Source: Longimicrobiales bacterium | GTDB taxonomy: Bacteria > Gemmatimonadota > Gemmatimonadetes > Longimicrobiales > Gaopeijiaceae | DNA length: 34,596 nt | Direction of reading: 5' to 3' | NCBI GenBank assembly: GCA_028279425.1 | Contig: JANQNV010000052.1 | Span: 1-34,596 of the forward strand | In this document: one piece after another, positions 1 to 8,087 of the stretch | Layout: every line of letters starts with the position of its first letter | Position numbering within the stretch: the first letter of the stretch is position 1 | Notes under the pieces: model-generated | What the model saw: only the letters and a program-made list of their open reading frames with translations | What the model was told of the DNA's origin: nothing | The model's database searches: none | Translations under genes and position numbers: made by a program

Positions 1-92
1 CTCCTTGCCGTAGCTATCGCTACGCCGCGTCGTTCCGCCTCGCCCCCGCGGCGCCTCCGCACCCTCGGCGGTCACCAGACTTTGGCGACACT
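1..92. mobile_element. right part of a short dispersed repeat element (MITE-like), cut by window edge
   Basis: Bases 1-44 match bases 34500-34543 in direct orientation with only two differences. Both copies hold a 6-bp hairpin, CGTAGC/GCTACG, with a four-base loop (TATC here, TTTC in the other copy), so one difference lies in the loop and leaves the stem intact. After the shared core both copies run through a C-rich stretch containing CACCC and CTCGG and end in GACACT (here at 87-92, preceded by AGACTTTGGC). I infer that this is the right portion of a related element whose left half lies outside the window. The terminal sequence differs from that of the 34433-34596 copy, so the two may be subfamilies sharing a core. 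No transposase is visible. Confidence 0.5.
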
Positions 93-197
93 ACACTGGG
101 GCCCGCTGCCGGCGAGGGCGCTCGCTGGCGGTGTTCGGTCGGGGGTCCGTATGTTGGACGCACGCCCCACGGGTTCACCTCGCTCCGGAGCTCCGCC

Positions 198-1556
198 ATG
201 AAGCCCGCCGCCGCCGGATGGTTCGCGCAGAGGTCCTTGGCTCTGGCGGGTTTCCTGCTGTTGGCCGGTGGCGAGCTCCGAGCCCAGACGATCCTCGGCA
301 GTGTGCGGGATGCGTCGGCCGTCGTGCCCGGCGCGGTCGTCCGCCTTCTGGACGCCGAGCATCGAATTCTGGAGCGCGTCGAGGTCGACGCGAACGGCCG
401 ATTCGAGTTGAGACCCGAGGGGCCCGGTCGCTACCACGTTCTGGTCGATGCGCCCGGCTTCGCGTCGGATCTCTCCGCTCCGATCCGCGTGCGTGAAGGG
501 GCCCTGGTCGACCACTCGGTGGTGCTGACCCCGGTGGGGGCCAGCTCCGAGCCCGTGGCGATCCTGGAGGCCGACGACCTCGCGCAGGCCTGCGGCGCTG
601 CAGGGGCGAGCAGCCGATGGGATCGCGGGATCGTCGTGGGTCAGGTGCGCGACGCCGAGGGAGAGACCCTTCGTGGGGCGTGGGTGAGCGCCGAATGGGA
701 CGAGCGGGGGCGACGGGTGCGGAGCGAGGGCCGGTCGGGGGTGGACGGACTCTACATCCTGTGCGACGTCCCCTCGGAGATCGAGGTGCGGCTGCGCGCG
801 GCGATCACGGACCGGTTCTCGCCCGATACGCCGGTCGAGCTGACCTCGTCGGCGATCCATCGCGTCGACCTCGCGCTCCCCTCCCAGGTGACGGGCACCG
901 ACGGCCGGCTGCTCGGTCGCATCGTCGACGTGGGAAGTGGAACGGGCGTCGCCCTGGCCGAGGTCGCGATCGCCGGCACGTCGCTGCGTAGGATCACGGA
1001 TTCCAACGGTCACTTCGCCTTCGATTCGGTGCCCGCGGGGCTACACGAGATCCGCGTTGCGCAGTTGGGGTATGCGGCGCGCGAGGTGGCGGTCGCCCTG
1101 GCGCCGGATCGCGGGCACGGGGTGGAGATTCCCCTGGCGCGCCAACCGATCGAACTCGATCCGGTGGTGGTGTCGGTGCGGAGTGCGCGGTGGTACGGCA
1201 ACATGAGGGCCTTCCAACGCCGCATGCTGACGGCGGGCGGCACCTTCTTCGCGAGGGCGGAGATTCGGCGTCTCGAACCCACGCGCCTGGTCGATCTGCT
1301 CCGGCGTGTGCCGGGGGTTCGGATCGTGGCCAACGGGCTGCAACCGCCCTCGGTGCGGATGCGCGGGCGGACCTGTGACCCGGAGTTGGTCGTGGACCGG
1401 GTCCGGACCCGCGATCGCGCGCTTCTAGAGGATCTGCGTGGGGTCGACCTCGAGGCCGTCGAGGTCTACCGCAGCGCGGCCGAGGACCCCGGGGAGTTCA
1501 CGCGCCCCGGCCGCTGTGGGGCGATCGTCGTGTGGACCCGGAGAGCCGTGGTGTGA
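198..1556 (+). CDS. secreted carboxypeptidase-regulatory-like protein with C-terminal TonB-receptor plug-like domain
   Basis: A 452-residue secreted protein. The start is supported by GGAG about ten bases upstream and by a signal peptide (hydrophobic core about 14-24, ending LRAQ at 30). Three beta-sandwich segments of the carboxypeptidase regulatory type follow, at about 31-112, 146-228 and 238-314, each with the GxVxD...G...V...D.xGxF/Y pattern. From about 335 the chain resembles a TonB-dependent receptor plug: LVDLLRRVPGVRI, VRMRGR, then VEVYRSAAEDP and a closing IVVWTRR. Cys393 and Cys440 could form a disulfide within the plug. No beta-barrel follows, so this is not a transporter by itself. 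It overlaps the next gene by four bases (GTGA), so the two products are probably made together. The domain calls are by eye. The function is unknown, possibly a surface or periplasmic partner of a receptor. Confidence 0.75.
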   Translation: MKPAAAGWFAQRSLALAGFLLLAGGELRAQTILGSVRDASAVVPGAVVRLLDAEHRILERVEVDANGRFELRPEGPGRYHVLVDAPGFASDLSAPIRVREGALVDHSVVLTPVGASSEPVAILEADDLAQACGAAGASSRWDRGIVVGQVRDAEGETLRGAWVSAEWDERGRRVRSEGRSGVDGLYILCDVPSEIEVRLRAAITDRFSPDTPVELTSSAIHRVDLALPSQVTGTDGRLLGRIVDVGSGTGVALAEVAIAGTSLRRITDSNGHFAFDSVPAGLHEIRVAQLGYAAREVAVALAPDRGHGVEIPLARQPIELDPVVVSVRSARWYGNMRAFQRRMLTAGGTFFARAEIRRLEPTRLVDLLRRVPGVRIVANGLQPPSVRMRGRTCDPELVVDRVRTRDRALLEDLRGVDLEAVEVYRSAAEDPGEFTRPGRCGAIVVWTRRAVV

Positions 1557-2284
1557 GTCGGCCGAGTTGGATCACCGTGGCGCTCTGGCTCGTCACGGCC
1601 GGGGGGCTCGCGGCCCAGCCCCCCGCGCGGTCGTTCGTGACCGGAATCGTGGTGGGCGCCTACTCGCAGGCCCCGGTCGAGGGCGCCGAGGTGGCCCTTC
1701 TCGATGCCGCGGGCCGTGTGGTGGGTACGGCCGTGTCGGGCGTCGAAGGGTTGTGGGGGCTCGAGGACGACGCACTGGCCTCGGTCACCGACGTGCGTGT
1801 GCGGGCGCCGGGGTACCGCGAGTGGAGGTCCGACGGCGACGTGCTGGGGCGTGGGCTGCGCTCGGAGCTGTTGCGTCCAGGGGAGTCGCCGCCCCGGGTG
1901 TACGTGCCGCCGACCGATGACGAGGTGCGTGACCGCTGCGCAGTCGACGCCGACTCCACCTCGGCGATCCTCGCCGGCCGGTTGATCGACGACGCCTCCG
2001 GGGCGGGTCTCCCGGGATTCGAGGCCTTTGCCGACTGGGGGGCGCCGGAGCTGCCGCGTATCGCGGTAGGGGCCACGATGCAGGTCACCTCGTTCGCCAC
2101 CGTCAGCGAGGAGGAGGGCTGGTTCTACTTCTGCGCGATTCCGACGGAGGGCCCCGTCCGCGTCATCGGACGCGCCGGGGCCCTCGGTGCCGATTCGGTC
2201 GAGGTGACGCTCGCGCGCGGCGTCGTCAACCGGGTCGAGGTGCGGCTGGACCTCGGCGGTGGAGGCCCTACTCCGCTCCCATGA
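1553..2284 (+). CDS. secreted carboxypeptidase-regulatory-like domain protein
   Basis: A 243-residue protein starting at the GTG that overlaps the upstream stop codon (GTGA, 1553-1556). GGAGAG at 1540-1545 is well placed as a ribosome-binding site. A longer reading from GTG 1532 is possible but would put charged residues before the signal peptide. The signal peptide (ITVALWLVTAGGLAAQ) is followed by two beta-sandwich segments: one starting VTGIVVGAYSQAPVEGAEV, the other starting AILAGRLIDDASGAGLPG. Both resemble carboxypeptidase regulatory-like repeats. It has no plug domain, unlike its neighbour. The last 17 bases overlap the end of the convergent P5C dehydrogenase gene. The specific function is not recognisable. 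Coupling to the plug-domain gene suggests a shared cell-surface role. Confidence 0.7.
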   Translation: MSRPSWITVALWLVTAGGLAAQPPARSFVTGIVVGAYSQAPVEGAEVALLDAAGRVVGTAVSGVEGLWGLEDDALASVTDVRVRAPGYREWRSDGDVLGRGLRSELLRPGESPPRVYVPPTDDEVRDRCAVDADSTSAILAGRLIDDASGAGLPGFEAFADWGAPELPRIAVGATMQVTSFATVSEEEGWFYFCAIPTEGPVRVIGRAGALGADSVEVTLARGVVNRVEVRLDLGGGGPTPLP

Positions 2285-3899
2285 ACGGGTAGCGGTAGTC
2301 GGTCGGTGGGTCGAAGGTCTCCTTCAGCGAACGGGCGCTCACCCATCGGAGGAGATTCATTGCCGAGCCGGCCTTGTCGTTCGTGCCCGAGGCGCGTGAG
2401 CCCCCGAACGGCTGCTGGCCGACCACCGCGCCCGTCGGCTTGTCGTTGACGTAGAAGTTGCCAGCGGAGTGCCGCAGGGCGTCCATGGCTTCCCGAGCGG
2501 CCGCGCGGTCGTCGGAAAACACGGCGCCCGTCAGAGCGTACGGCGACGTCGTATCGACCAGCTTCAGCGTCTCTGCCCACGCCTCGTCGGGGTAGACGTA
2601 GATGGTCAGGACGGGGCCGAAGAGCTCCTCGCACATCGTTTCGTAGCGCGGGTCTCGCGAGAGAAGGAGGGTGGGCTCGATGAACCAGCCCTTCGAGCGA
2701 TCGTGACCGCCGCCGGCGAGCACCTCGACGTCGTCGGAGTCCTTCGCCCGGTCCAGGTACGACGACAGCTTCACGAAGGCCTTTTCGTCGATCACGGCGC
2801 CCATGAAGTTGCGGAAATCGGCGGGATCCCCCATCCGGATGCCCCGCGTCGTCTCGATGAGCGAGTCCTTCATCCGGGCCCAGACGCTTTCGGGCACGTA
2901 GGCGCGAGACGCCGCCGAGCACTTCTGTCCCTGATACTCGAAGGCTCCGCGAATCATCGCGGTGCGCAGGGCGTCGGGGTTGGCCGACGGATGGGCGATG
3001 ATGAAGTCCTTACCCCCCGTTTCCCCGACGATGCGCGGGTAGGAGCGGTAACTCGAGATCGCCGCCCCGATCCGCTCCCAGAACATCTGGAACACACCCG
3101 TGGAGCCCGTGAAGTGGAGCCCGGCGAAGTCCGGGTGGGCCAGGACGGTGTCGGTGATCGCGACAGAGTCGCCGGGAATGAAGTTGATGACCCCGGCCGG
3201 AAGCCCGGCCTCCTGGAGCAACCGCATGATGAAGTAGTTGCTCAGCACCGCGGTGTGCGAAGGTTTCCAGAGGACCACGTTGCCCATGAGCGCGGGGGCA
3301 CCCGAGAGATTCCCACCGATGGAGGTGAAGTTGAAAGGCGACACGGCGTAGATGAAGCCTTCGAGCGGGCGGTACTCCGAGCGGTTCCACATCCCCGGTG
3401 CGGAGCGGGGCTGCTCGGCGTAGATCTCTTCGGCGAAGTGGCAGTTGAATCGCCAGAAGTCGATGAGCTCGCAGGCGGCGTCGATCTCGGCCTGATGCAC
3501 GGTCTTGCTCTGCCCGAGCATCGTGGCGGCGTTGATCGTGTCGCGCCAACGGGGCGACACCAGGAGGTCGGCTGCCCGCAGGAACACGGCGGCCCGGTCC
3601 ACCCACGCCATCCGAGACCAGGTGTCCCACCCCGCACGGCCGGCCTCGATGGCCCTCTGCACATGCTCCGGTCCAGCCCCGTGGTACCGGCCGAGCACCT
3701 TCGCGTGGTCGTGGGGCGAGCGAACGTCGTGCACATCGTCGGTCCAGACGTCATCGCCGCCGATGATGCAGGGGATCTCGGTGACCTCTTGCGCCATCTC
3801 GGCGAGTCGAGCCTTCAGCGACGCCCGTTCGGGGGTGCCCGGGGCGTAGCTGAGAACCGGTTCGTTGATCGGAGCGGGGATGCGGATCGAGCCGTTCAT
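2268..3899 (-). CDS. pruA: L-glutamate gamma-semialdehyde (1-pyrroline-5-carboxylate) dehydrogenase
   Basis: Oxidises glutamate semialdehyde, from proline or ornithine breakdown, to glutamate using NAD+. The 543-residue product has the length of the stand-alone, ALDH4A1-like P5C dehydrogenases rather than of bifunctional PutA. Visible motifs are the substrate/NAD region EGFIYAVSPFNFTSIGGN (about 180-197), GLHFTGSTGVF (about 260-270), the general-base Glu293 in VGETGGKDF, and the catalytic Cys327 in GQKCSAASRAYVP. The start is placed at ATG 3899 because MNGSIRIPAPINEP resembles family N-termini and an upstream extension would be arginine-rich and non-homologous. It is divergent from the mrp gene across a 139-base gap. 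No proline dehydrogenase gene is in the window, so the proline-oxidising partner must lie elsewhere. Confidence 0.93.
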   Translation of the reverse strand: MNGSIRIPAPINEPVLSYAPGTPERASLKARLAEMAQEVTEIPCIIGGDDVWTDDVHDVRSPHDHAKVLGRYHGAGPEHVQRAIEAGRAGWDTWSRMAWVDRAAVFLRAADLLVSPRWRDTINAATMLGQSKTVHQAEIDAACELIDFWRFNCHFAEEIYAEQPRSAPGMWNRSEYRPLEGFIYAVSPFNFTSIGGNLSGAPALMGNVVLWKPSHTAVLSNYFIMRLLQEAGLPAGVINFIPGDSVAITDTVLAHPDFAGLHFTGSTGVFQMFWERIGAAISSYRSYPRIVGETGGKDFIIAHPSANPDALRTAMIRGAFEYQGQKCSAASRAYVPESVWARMKDSLIETTRGIRMGDPADFRNFMGAVIDEKAFVKLSSYLDRAKDSDDVEVLAGGGHDRSKGWFIEPTLLLSRDPRYETMCEELFGPVLTIYVYPDEAWAETLKLVDTTSPYALTGAVFSDDRAAAREAMDALRHSAGNFYVNDKPTGAVVGQQPFGGSRASGTNDKAGSAMNLLRWVSARSLKETFDPPTDYRYPFMGAE

Positions 3900-4038
3900 G
3901 TGGGCCTTGCGTGAGGGGGAATCCAGGCGGCGAAATCTCACCGCGCACCGGACCTTCCGCAACTGCACGGGGCGCCTTTCGGGCGTTAGGGTGTAGGCGC
4001 TCGCGAAGGCCGTTCCCACCCCAACGAATCCACCCTAC

Positions 4039-5145
4039 ATGGCCCACGATTCCGAAGCGCTCCAGCAGGCCGTCGCCGCTGCACTCATGTCCGTTACCGA
4101 CCGAGCCGGAGGCGGTCCGGGCGAAGAGCGGGTCCGCGATCTCACGGTCTCCGACGAGGGCAGGGTCAAGTTCAGCGTCCAGCTGCGCCCCGACGATCCC
4201 GGAGGGCTGGTCAAGGAACTCCGCGCCGCGGCGGAGGCCGTCGACGGGGTCGAGGCGGTCAAGGTGAACGTCCAGCTGCCCCGAAGCCCGGGGCCCAGCG
4301 GTGGGTCGGGTGGGGGAGGCGGCCTGAAGCCGGGTTCGGTGCCGGCCCCAACGCCGCGCCCGGGCATTCTCGCCGACACGAAGCACGTCGTGGCGGTGAG
4401 CTCGGGCAAGGGGGGCGTGGGCAAGTCGATGGTGAGCACGAATCTCGCCGTTGCGCTCGCCAAGCAGGGATTGAAGGTCGGGCTGCTCGACGCCGACATC
4501 TACGGCCCCAACATTCCGCTCATGTTCGGCGAGACCCGCCGGCCGCAGGTGATCGGCGCGAAAGGTCAGGAACGCATCGCCCCGCTGGAGCAACACGGCG
4601 TTCGGCTGATGAGTCTGGGATTCCTGCTCGAGAAGGAGCAGCCGGCCATCATGCGCGGCCCGCTGATCGCCGGGATCCTCAAGCAGTTCCTGGAACAGGT
4701 CGAGTGGGGATCGCTGGACGTCATGGTGGTCGACATGCCCCCGGGGACCGGAGATGCGCAGCTGTCGCTGGTGCAGACGATCGATCTCGACGGCGCCGTG
4801 ATGGTGACCACCCCTCAGGAGGTCGCGACGGGTGATGTGCGCCGAGGCATCAAGATGTTCGAACGCGTCAACACGCGCGTCCTCGGGATCGTCGAAAACA
4901 TGGCGGGATTCACCTGCCCGAGCTGCAACGACGTGTTCGACCTCTTCGGACGGGGAGGGGGAGAGGCGCTGGCCGAAGAACTGGGGTTGGGATTCCTCGG
5001 TCGGATCCCCATCGACCCGTCCGTGCGGGAGGCGGGCGACCAGGGGAGGCCCACGGTCGTGTCCGCACCGGACTCACCCGCGGCCTACGCCCTCATGGAG
5101 ATCTCCCGCCGGGTCATCGGCGCCGTCCGCGACGGCGACGAATAG
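4039..5145 (+). CDS. mrp: Mrp/NBP35-family Fe-S cluster carrier ATPase
   Basis: A cytoplasmic P-loop ATPase that binds and transfers Fe-S clusters to apoproteins (ApbC/Mrp/NBP35 family). The 368-residue chain has an N-terminal MIP18/DUF59-type domain (about 8-80), a flexible Gly/Pro linker (about 82-110), then the deviant Walker A SSGKGGVGKS (about 121-130), LLDADIYGPNIP (about 149-160), VVDMPPGTGDAQL (about 230-242) and the cluster-binding pair Cys293/Cys296 in FTCPSC. ATG 4039 is the only start that retains the whole DUF59 domain. No clear Shine-Dalgarno sequence precedes it. It stands alone on this strand, divergent from pruA, and its end lies 21 bases from the convergent end of the sigma-factor operon. 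Confidence 0.95.
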   Translation: MAHDSEALQQAVAAALMSVTDRAGGGPGEERVRDLTVSDEGRVKFSVQLRPDDPGGLVKELRAAAEAVDGVEAVKVNVQLPRSPGPSGGSGGGGGLKPGSVPAPTPRPGILADTKHVVAVSSGKGGVGKSMVSTNLAVALAKQGLKVGLLDADIYGPNIPLMFGETRRPQVIGAKGQERIAPLEQHGVRLMSLGFLLEKEQPAIMRGPLIAGILKQFLEQVEWGSLDVMVVDMPPGTGDAQLSLVQTIDLDGAVMVTTPQEVATGDVRRGIKMFERVNTRVLGIVENMAGFTCPSCNDVFDLFGRGGGEALAEELGLGFLGRIPIDPSVREAGDQGRPTVVSAPDSPAAYALMEISRRVIGAVRDGDE

Positions 5146-5166
5146 CCGCGACGGGCTCCTACCGGA

Positions 5167-5403
5167 TCAGTTGCCGCCTTCCAACCAGCGTTGGTCGGCG
5201 GCGCTGATCCCCTTGCGGGACCTGCGGTCGAGCACCTTCACGATCCCCCATCCAATGAGCATGATCGGGGCGACCTTGAAGAGCAGGAAGGCGGCCAGCG
5301 AACCGACGAGCCCAATGACCGAGCCAACGACCGAAAGGACGATGCCGGCCACGATGAGGGTCGCCAGACCCACGGCGAAGAATGTCAGCAGGGTTCCGAG
5401 CAT
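5167..5403 (-). CDS. small membrane protein, last gene of ECF-sigma operon
   Basis: A 78-residue, very hydrophobic protein. The start at 5403 is chosen over an in-frame ATG nine codons earlier because GGAGAG lies seven bases upstream of it. Two transmembrane stretches can be seen, about residues 5-28 and 30-58 (rich in V, I, L and G), followed by a basic tail (KVLDRRSRKG) that should lie in the cytoplasm. It sits 79 bases downstream of the secreted toast-rack-like protein on the same strand. It recalls the small LiaI-like or phage-shock-like membrane proteins that accompany envelope-stress regulators, but no diagnostic motif is present. Function unknown. Confidence 0.7.
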   Translation of the reverse strand: MLGTLLTFFAVGLATLIVAGIVLSVVGSVIGLVGSLAAFLLFKVAPIMLIGWGIVKVLDRRSRKGISAADQRWLEGGN

Positions 5404-5482
5404 CGGGATCTCTCCATCTGATCGCGGCATCCTTGCGCGCCGCGTCTAAACTCACTACGCCGCAGACGGCGAGAAAGATTCG

Positions 5483-6334
5483 TCAGCGGAGCCAGACCAC
5501 CTTGACCGTGCCGAAGGCGGCCTCGACGTCCACGGTAACCTGCCGGTCGGCGGTTGCCCAGTCGTCGGAGTACCATGCGTCGCCTTTGCGATCCATCTCG
5601 GGGGCGTCGAGGGAGGTGAGAAAGGCCTGCTTCACCAGCTTGACCCCGAGGCCGTCGGGGATCCGCAGCTCGAGCGATCCGAGTCCCATGCGGACCTCGA
5701 TGTCGGAGTCGCGTTCCCACGCGCCCGTCAGGTCCAGGATGACCTCACCGACCCCCGCCTCGATCTCGAAGCGGTCGGCATTCAGGTTGCCGAGGCCCTC
5801 ACCGGTGAACTGCGCCGCTCCCACGGCGATACGCGCATGCCGTAGCCGCTCCCGATTCGGCCGCGAGACCGTCATGCGCGTCTCGGACGCCCCGGTCTCG
5901 ACGTCGAGGTCGGTGAGCCGTAGACCGCCGACGTCCACTTCGGCGAGACCGGCCCCGAACTCGAGCGACAGGTCGAGCGGGACTTGCGTCGAAAGCGCGA
6001 CGTTCATGCGCGCCTGGTTGTCGTCGGAGTTGATCCGGAGATCCCGTCCGGTGCCCTCGATGCCGAGGCGCAGACGCCGGCCGTCGAAATCGGTCACCGG
6101 CTCGAAGGCGTCTTCGTCGTATCGGAGCTCCATGCTGTAGAGCGTTCGACCCGACGCAGGTTCGAGCCGAAGGACGCCGGCCGCATGTCGCAACTCGACG
6201 TCGAGGCGCGATTCGTCCGACAGCTGACGGGACACCGCCGTCGTGCGCCATTCCTGGGCCTCGAGGGGGGACGCCCACGTCACCCCCACGGCGAGGACAG
6301 CGCCGGTGATGGCGCGCAGGGCGCTACCGATCAC
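5483..6334 (-). CDS. secreted 'toast-rack'/LiaF C-terminal-like beta-repeat protein
   Basis: A 283-residue exported protein. The start is GTG 6334, which overlaps the end of the upstream gene by 11 bases and opens directly into a signal peptide (ALRAITGAVLAVGVTWASP, ending LEAQ at about 27). The upstream in-frame reading is arginine/threonine-rich and is the shadow of the neighbouring gene. The mature chain is built of short alternating beta strands with repeated patterns such as LDLSLEFGAGLAEVDVGGL, IAVGAAQFTGEGLGN and FEIEAGVGEVILDLTG. This resembles the stacked-strand fold of LiaF-type C-terminal and adhesin-like (DUF2154/DUF4097-type) domains. It is in an operon with the ECF sigma/anti-sigma pair, so a surface or periplasmic role in envelope stress is likely. 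The family call is by eye. Confidence 0.75.
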   Translation of the reverse strand: MIGSALRAITGAVLAVGVTWASPLEAQEWRTTAVSRQLSDESRLDVELRHAAGVLRLEPASGRTLYSMELRYDEDAFEPVTDFDGRRLRLGIEGTGRDLRINSDDNQARMNVALSTQVPLDLSLEFGAGLAEVDVGGLRLTDLDVETGASETRMTVSRPNRERLRHARIAVGAAQFTGEGLGNLNADRFEIEAGVGEVILDLTGAWERDSDIEVRMGLGSLELRIPDGLGVKLVKQAFLTSLDAPEMDRKGDAWYSDDWATADRQVTVDVEAAFGTVKVVWLR

Positions 6335-8087
6335 CGCCGGACTCCCGCTCGTCGGGGTCGACGTCGGCTCCAGCGTCCGCTTCGGCGTCGTTGCCCGAGC
6401 CTTCGCTCGACTCGTCGCTCGTGCCGGACTCGTGGTGATCGGCCGCGGGCGACGCATCTTCGTCGTCGTGAACCTCGATTTTGACCTCGACCTCGACGTC
6501 GAGCGGCGCCGCGTCGGCCTCGGACGTCGCATCCATCGCCTCGTCCCACAGGTCTTCGGCCGAGGTGCGGCGGCGGCGGGTGTCGGGTCCGAACAGGTCG
6601 TCGTCGAAGAATTCGGGTCGGCGCCCCGCTCGCGTGAGCAGGACCGATCCGAAGCCCATCAGCGCCGCGATCATACCGAGCATGAACCCGGTGACCCGCA
6701 GGAGAACTTCCAGCGCGCCCGTCCACGGGAACACGCTGACCAACTCGGCCGCGATCATCGGGCTGCTCAGCGCGAGCGCACCGCCCGCCATGAGCGTCAC
6801 GGGGTTGGAGAGCCGTACCCACCCCATGTAGGGGAACCGCTGACGCGACACCCACGCACCCACGTTCCGGGCGACGGCCAGGTATCCGAGGCCCCCTCCG
6901 ACCACGACGGCGACCGGGAACAGCGGAATCCAGAGGATGAGCGCCGGGATCCCGATGATCGAGATGGCGAGGGCCACGATTCCGAGCACGAAGGCGGGCA
7001 GGATCAGGAAGGCGCCTGCGACACCGACGGACAAGGCACGGCCGGGCGTGCGACGTGCGGTTTCGGCCACGCCGTCGAGATTCGGGCCGGCGAAGTGCGA
7101 CACGGCCGCACCGATGATCGCGAGGACCAGAACCATGAAGAGGTTCGCGATCGCGCCGCCGATGCCTCCGAAGACCCGACCGAAGAACGACTCACCCCGG
7201 CGGCGATCCGGACTCCGACCCATCTCGGATCGGATCTCGGAGCGGATCTCGCTGCGGATCTCGTCGCGCAACCGCCGCTCCACGTCGCCCTGCGCCGCGG
7301 AGATCCGAACGACCTCACCGTCGATGTCGGCGCCCTGGTCGATGATCCTTCCGTCGGAGTACCGAATGTCTCCGTCGACCTCCGCGTTGGGCGCGAGGCG
7401 GATGTCGCCATCGATGACGACCACGTCGCCCCGGACACGACCGGCGACCTCGAGGTCGGCATCGACCACGAGGACGGTGGCCTCGACCACGTCATCGGCC
7501 TCGACGCGGAGGTCGTCCCCGATCGAGAGCCGGACATCGTCGAGGTCGAGGTCCTCGAGGGCCTCGGCCAGCCCTTGCAGCGATTCCGCGCGATCGAGGA
7601 GCGACACGAGCGAGCGCAGGGCGATCCCGGCCGACTCCTGCGGCGAGTCCACGGTCTGGCCGCGGTCGCCCCGCAGGGCATCTTCGAGAGCCGAGTCGAT
7701 CTGAACCGCGACGTCGAGCGACGACGCGGAGAGGTCGTCGGGGGGAGACCAGTCGGTCAGCGTGCGAGCGAGGGGCCCGTCGTCGAGAGATACGGCGAAG
7801 CCCAACAAGCTACGCCACGCGGCGTCGAGCTTGCCCCCCGAGGTGAAACGTCCGACGACCTCGCCGTCGATGACGACGTCGCCTCCCGAGAAGGTGATCG
7901 AGAGCGATTCCCGGTCGGCGAACTCGAGCTCGAGCGCCGCACTGCGCCCCCCGACGGACACCGTCTTGGAGACCACACGATTCTGGGCCTGGGCCTCGAC
8001 CGCGAGCGACGACAGCGCCATGACCCCGGCGAGCAGGGCGGCGCGTCGAGCTACGACACGAACCGAATCAGCGAGAAACATGCGCAT
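6324..8087 (-). CDS. bactofilin-like polymer-forming domain fused to multi-TM membrane protein
   Basis: A 587-residue protein. ATG 8087 gives a signal peptide (RRAALLAGVMALSSLAVEAQ, to about residue 35); a start at 8081 is also possible. Residues about 200-262 carry short hydrophobic/glycine strands typical of bactofilin or polymer-forming cytoskeletal domains (VLVVDADLEVAGRVRGDVV, then a GDIRLAPNAEVDGDI-type turn). Next comes a charged tetrapeptide repeat (DEIRSEIRSEIRSEM, about 275-289). Then come at least four transmembrane stretches (about 313-333, 352-376, 380-404 and 428-484), and a long acidic, probably disordered tail (about 510-587). The start overlaps the end of the anti-sigma gene by 20 bases. 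The protein may anchor a beta-helical scaffold to the membrane. The architecture is inferred, and its role in the sigma-factor response is unproven. Confidence 0.75.
   Translation of the reverse strand: MRMFLADSVRVVARRAALLAGVMALSSLAVEAQAQNRVVSKTVSVGGRSAALELEFADRESLSITFSGGDVVIDGEVVGRFTSGGKLDAAWRSLLGFAVSLDDGPLARTLTDWSPPDDLSASSLDVAVQIDSALEDALRGDRGQTVDSPQESAGIALRSLVSLLDRAESLQGLAEALEDLDLDDVRLSIGDDLRVEADDVVEATVLVVDADLEVAGRVRGDVVVIDGDIRLAPNAEVDGDIRYSDGRIIDQGADIDGEVVRISAAQGDVERRLRDEIRSEIRSEIRSEMGRSPDRRRGESFFGRVFGGIGGAIANLFMVLVLAIIGAAVSHFAGPNLDGVAETARRTPGRALSVGVAGAFLILPAFVLGIVALAISIIGIPALILWIPLFPVAVVVGGGLGYLAVARNVGAWVSRQRFPYMGWVRLSNPVTLMAGGALALSSPMIAAELVSVFPWTGALEVLLRVTGFMLGMIAALMGFGSVLLTRAGRRPEFFDDDLFGPDTRRRRTSAEDLWDEAMDATSEADAAPLDVEVEVKIEVHDDEDASPAADHHESGTSDESSEGSGNDAEADAGADVDPDERESGGDR
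7221..7268 (-). repeat. 12-bp tandem repeat encoding E-I-R-S units
   Basis: About four imperfect copies of a 12-base unit containing CGGATCTCG on the + strand encode repeated Glu-Ile-Arg-Ser units inside the bactofilin-like/TM gene. The repeat sits exactly between the beta-strand domain and the first downstream membrane segment. It reads as a short charged helix or coiled-coil linker whose length could vary by slippage without shifting the frame. Confidence 0.7.

Noticed and set aside
3900..4019. N-terminal extension of P5C dehydrogenase to 4019
   Set aside because: The extra 40 residues are basic with no family counterpart and would cover the divergent promoter region.
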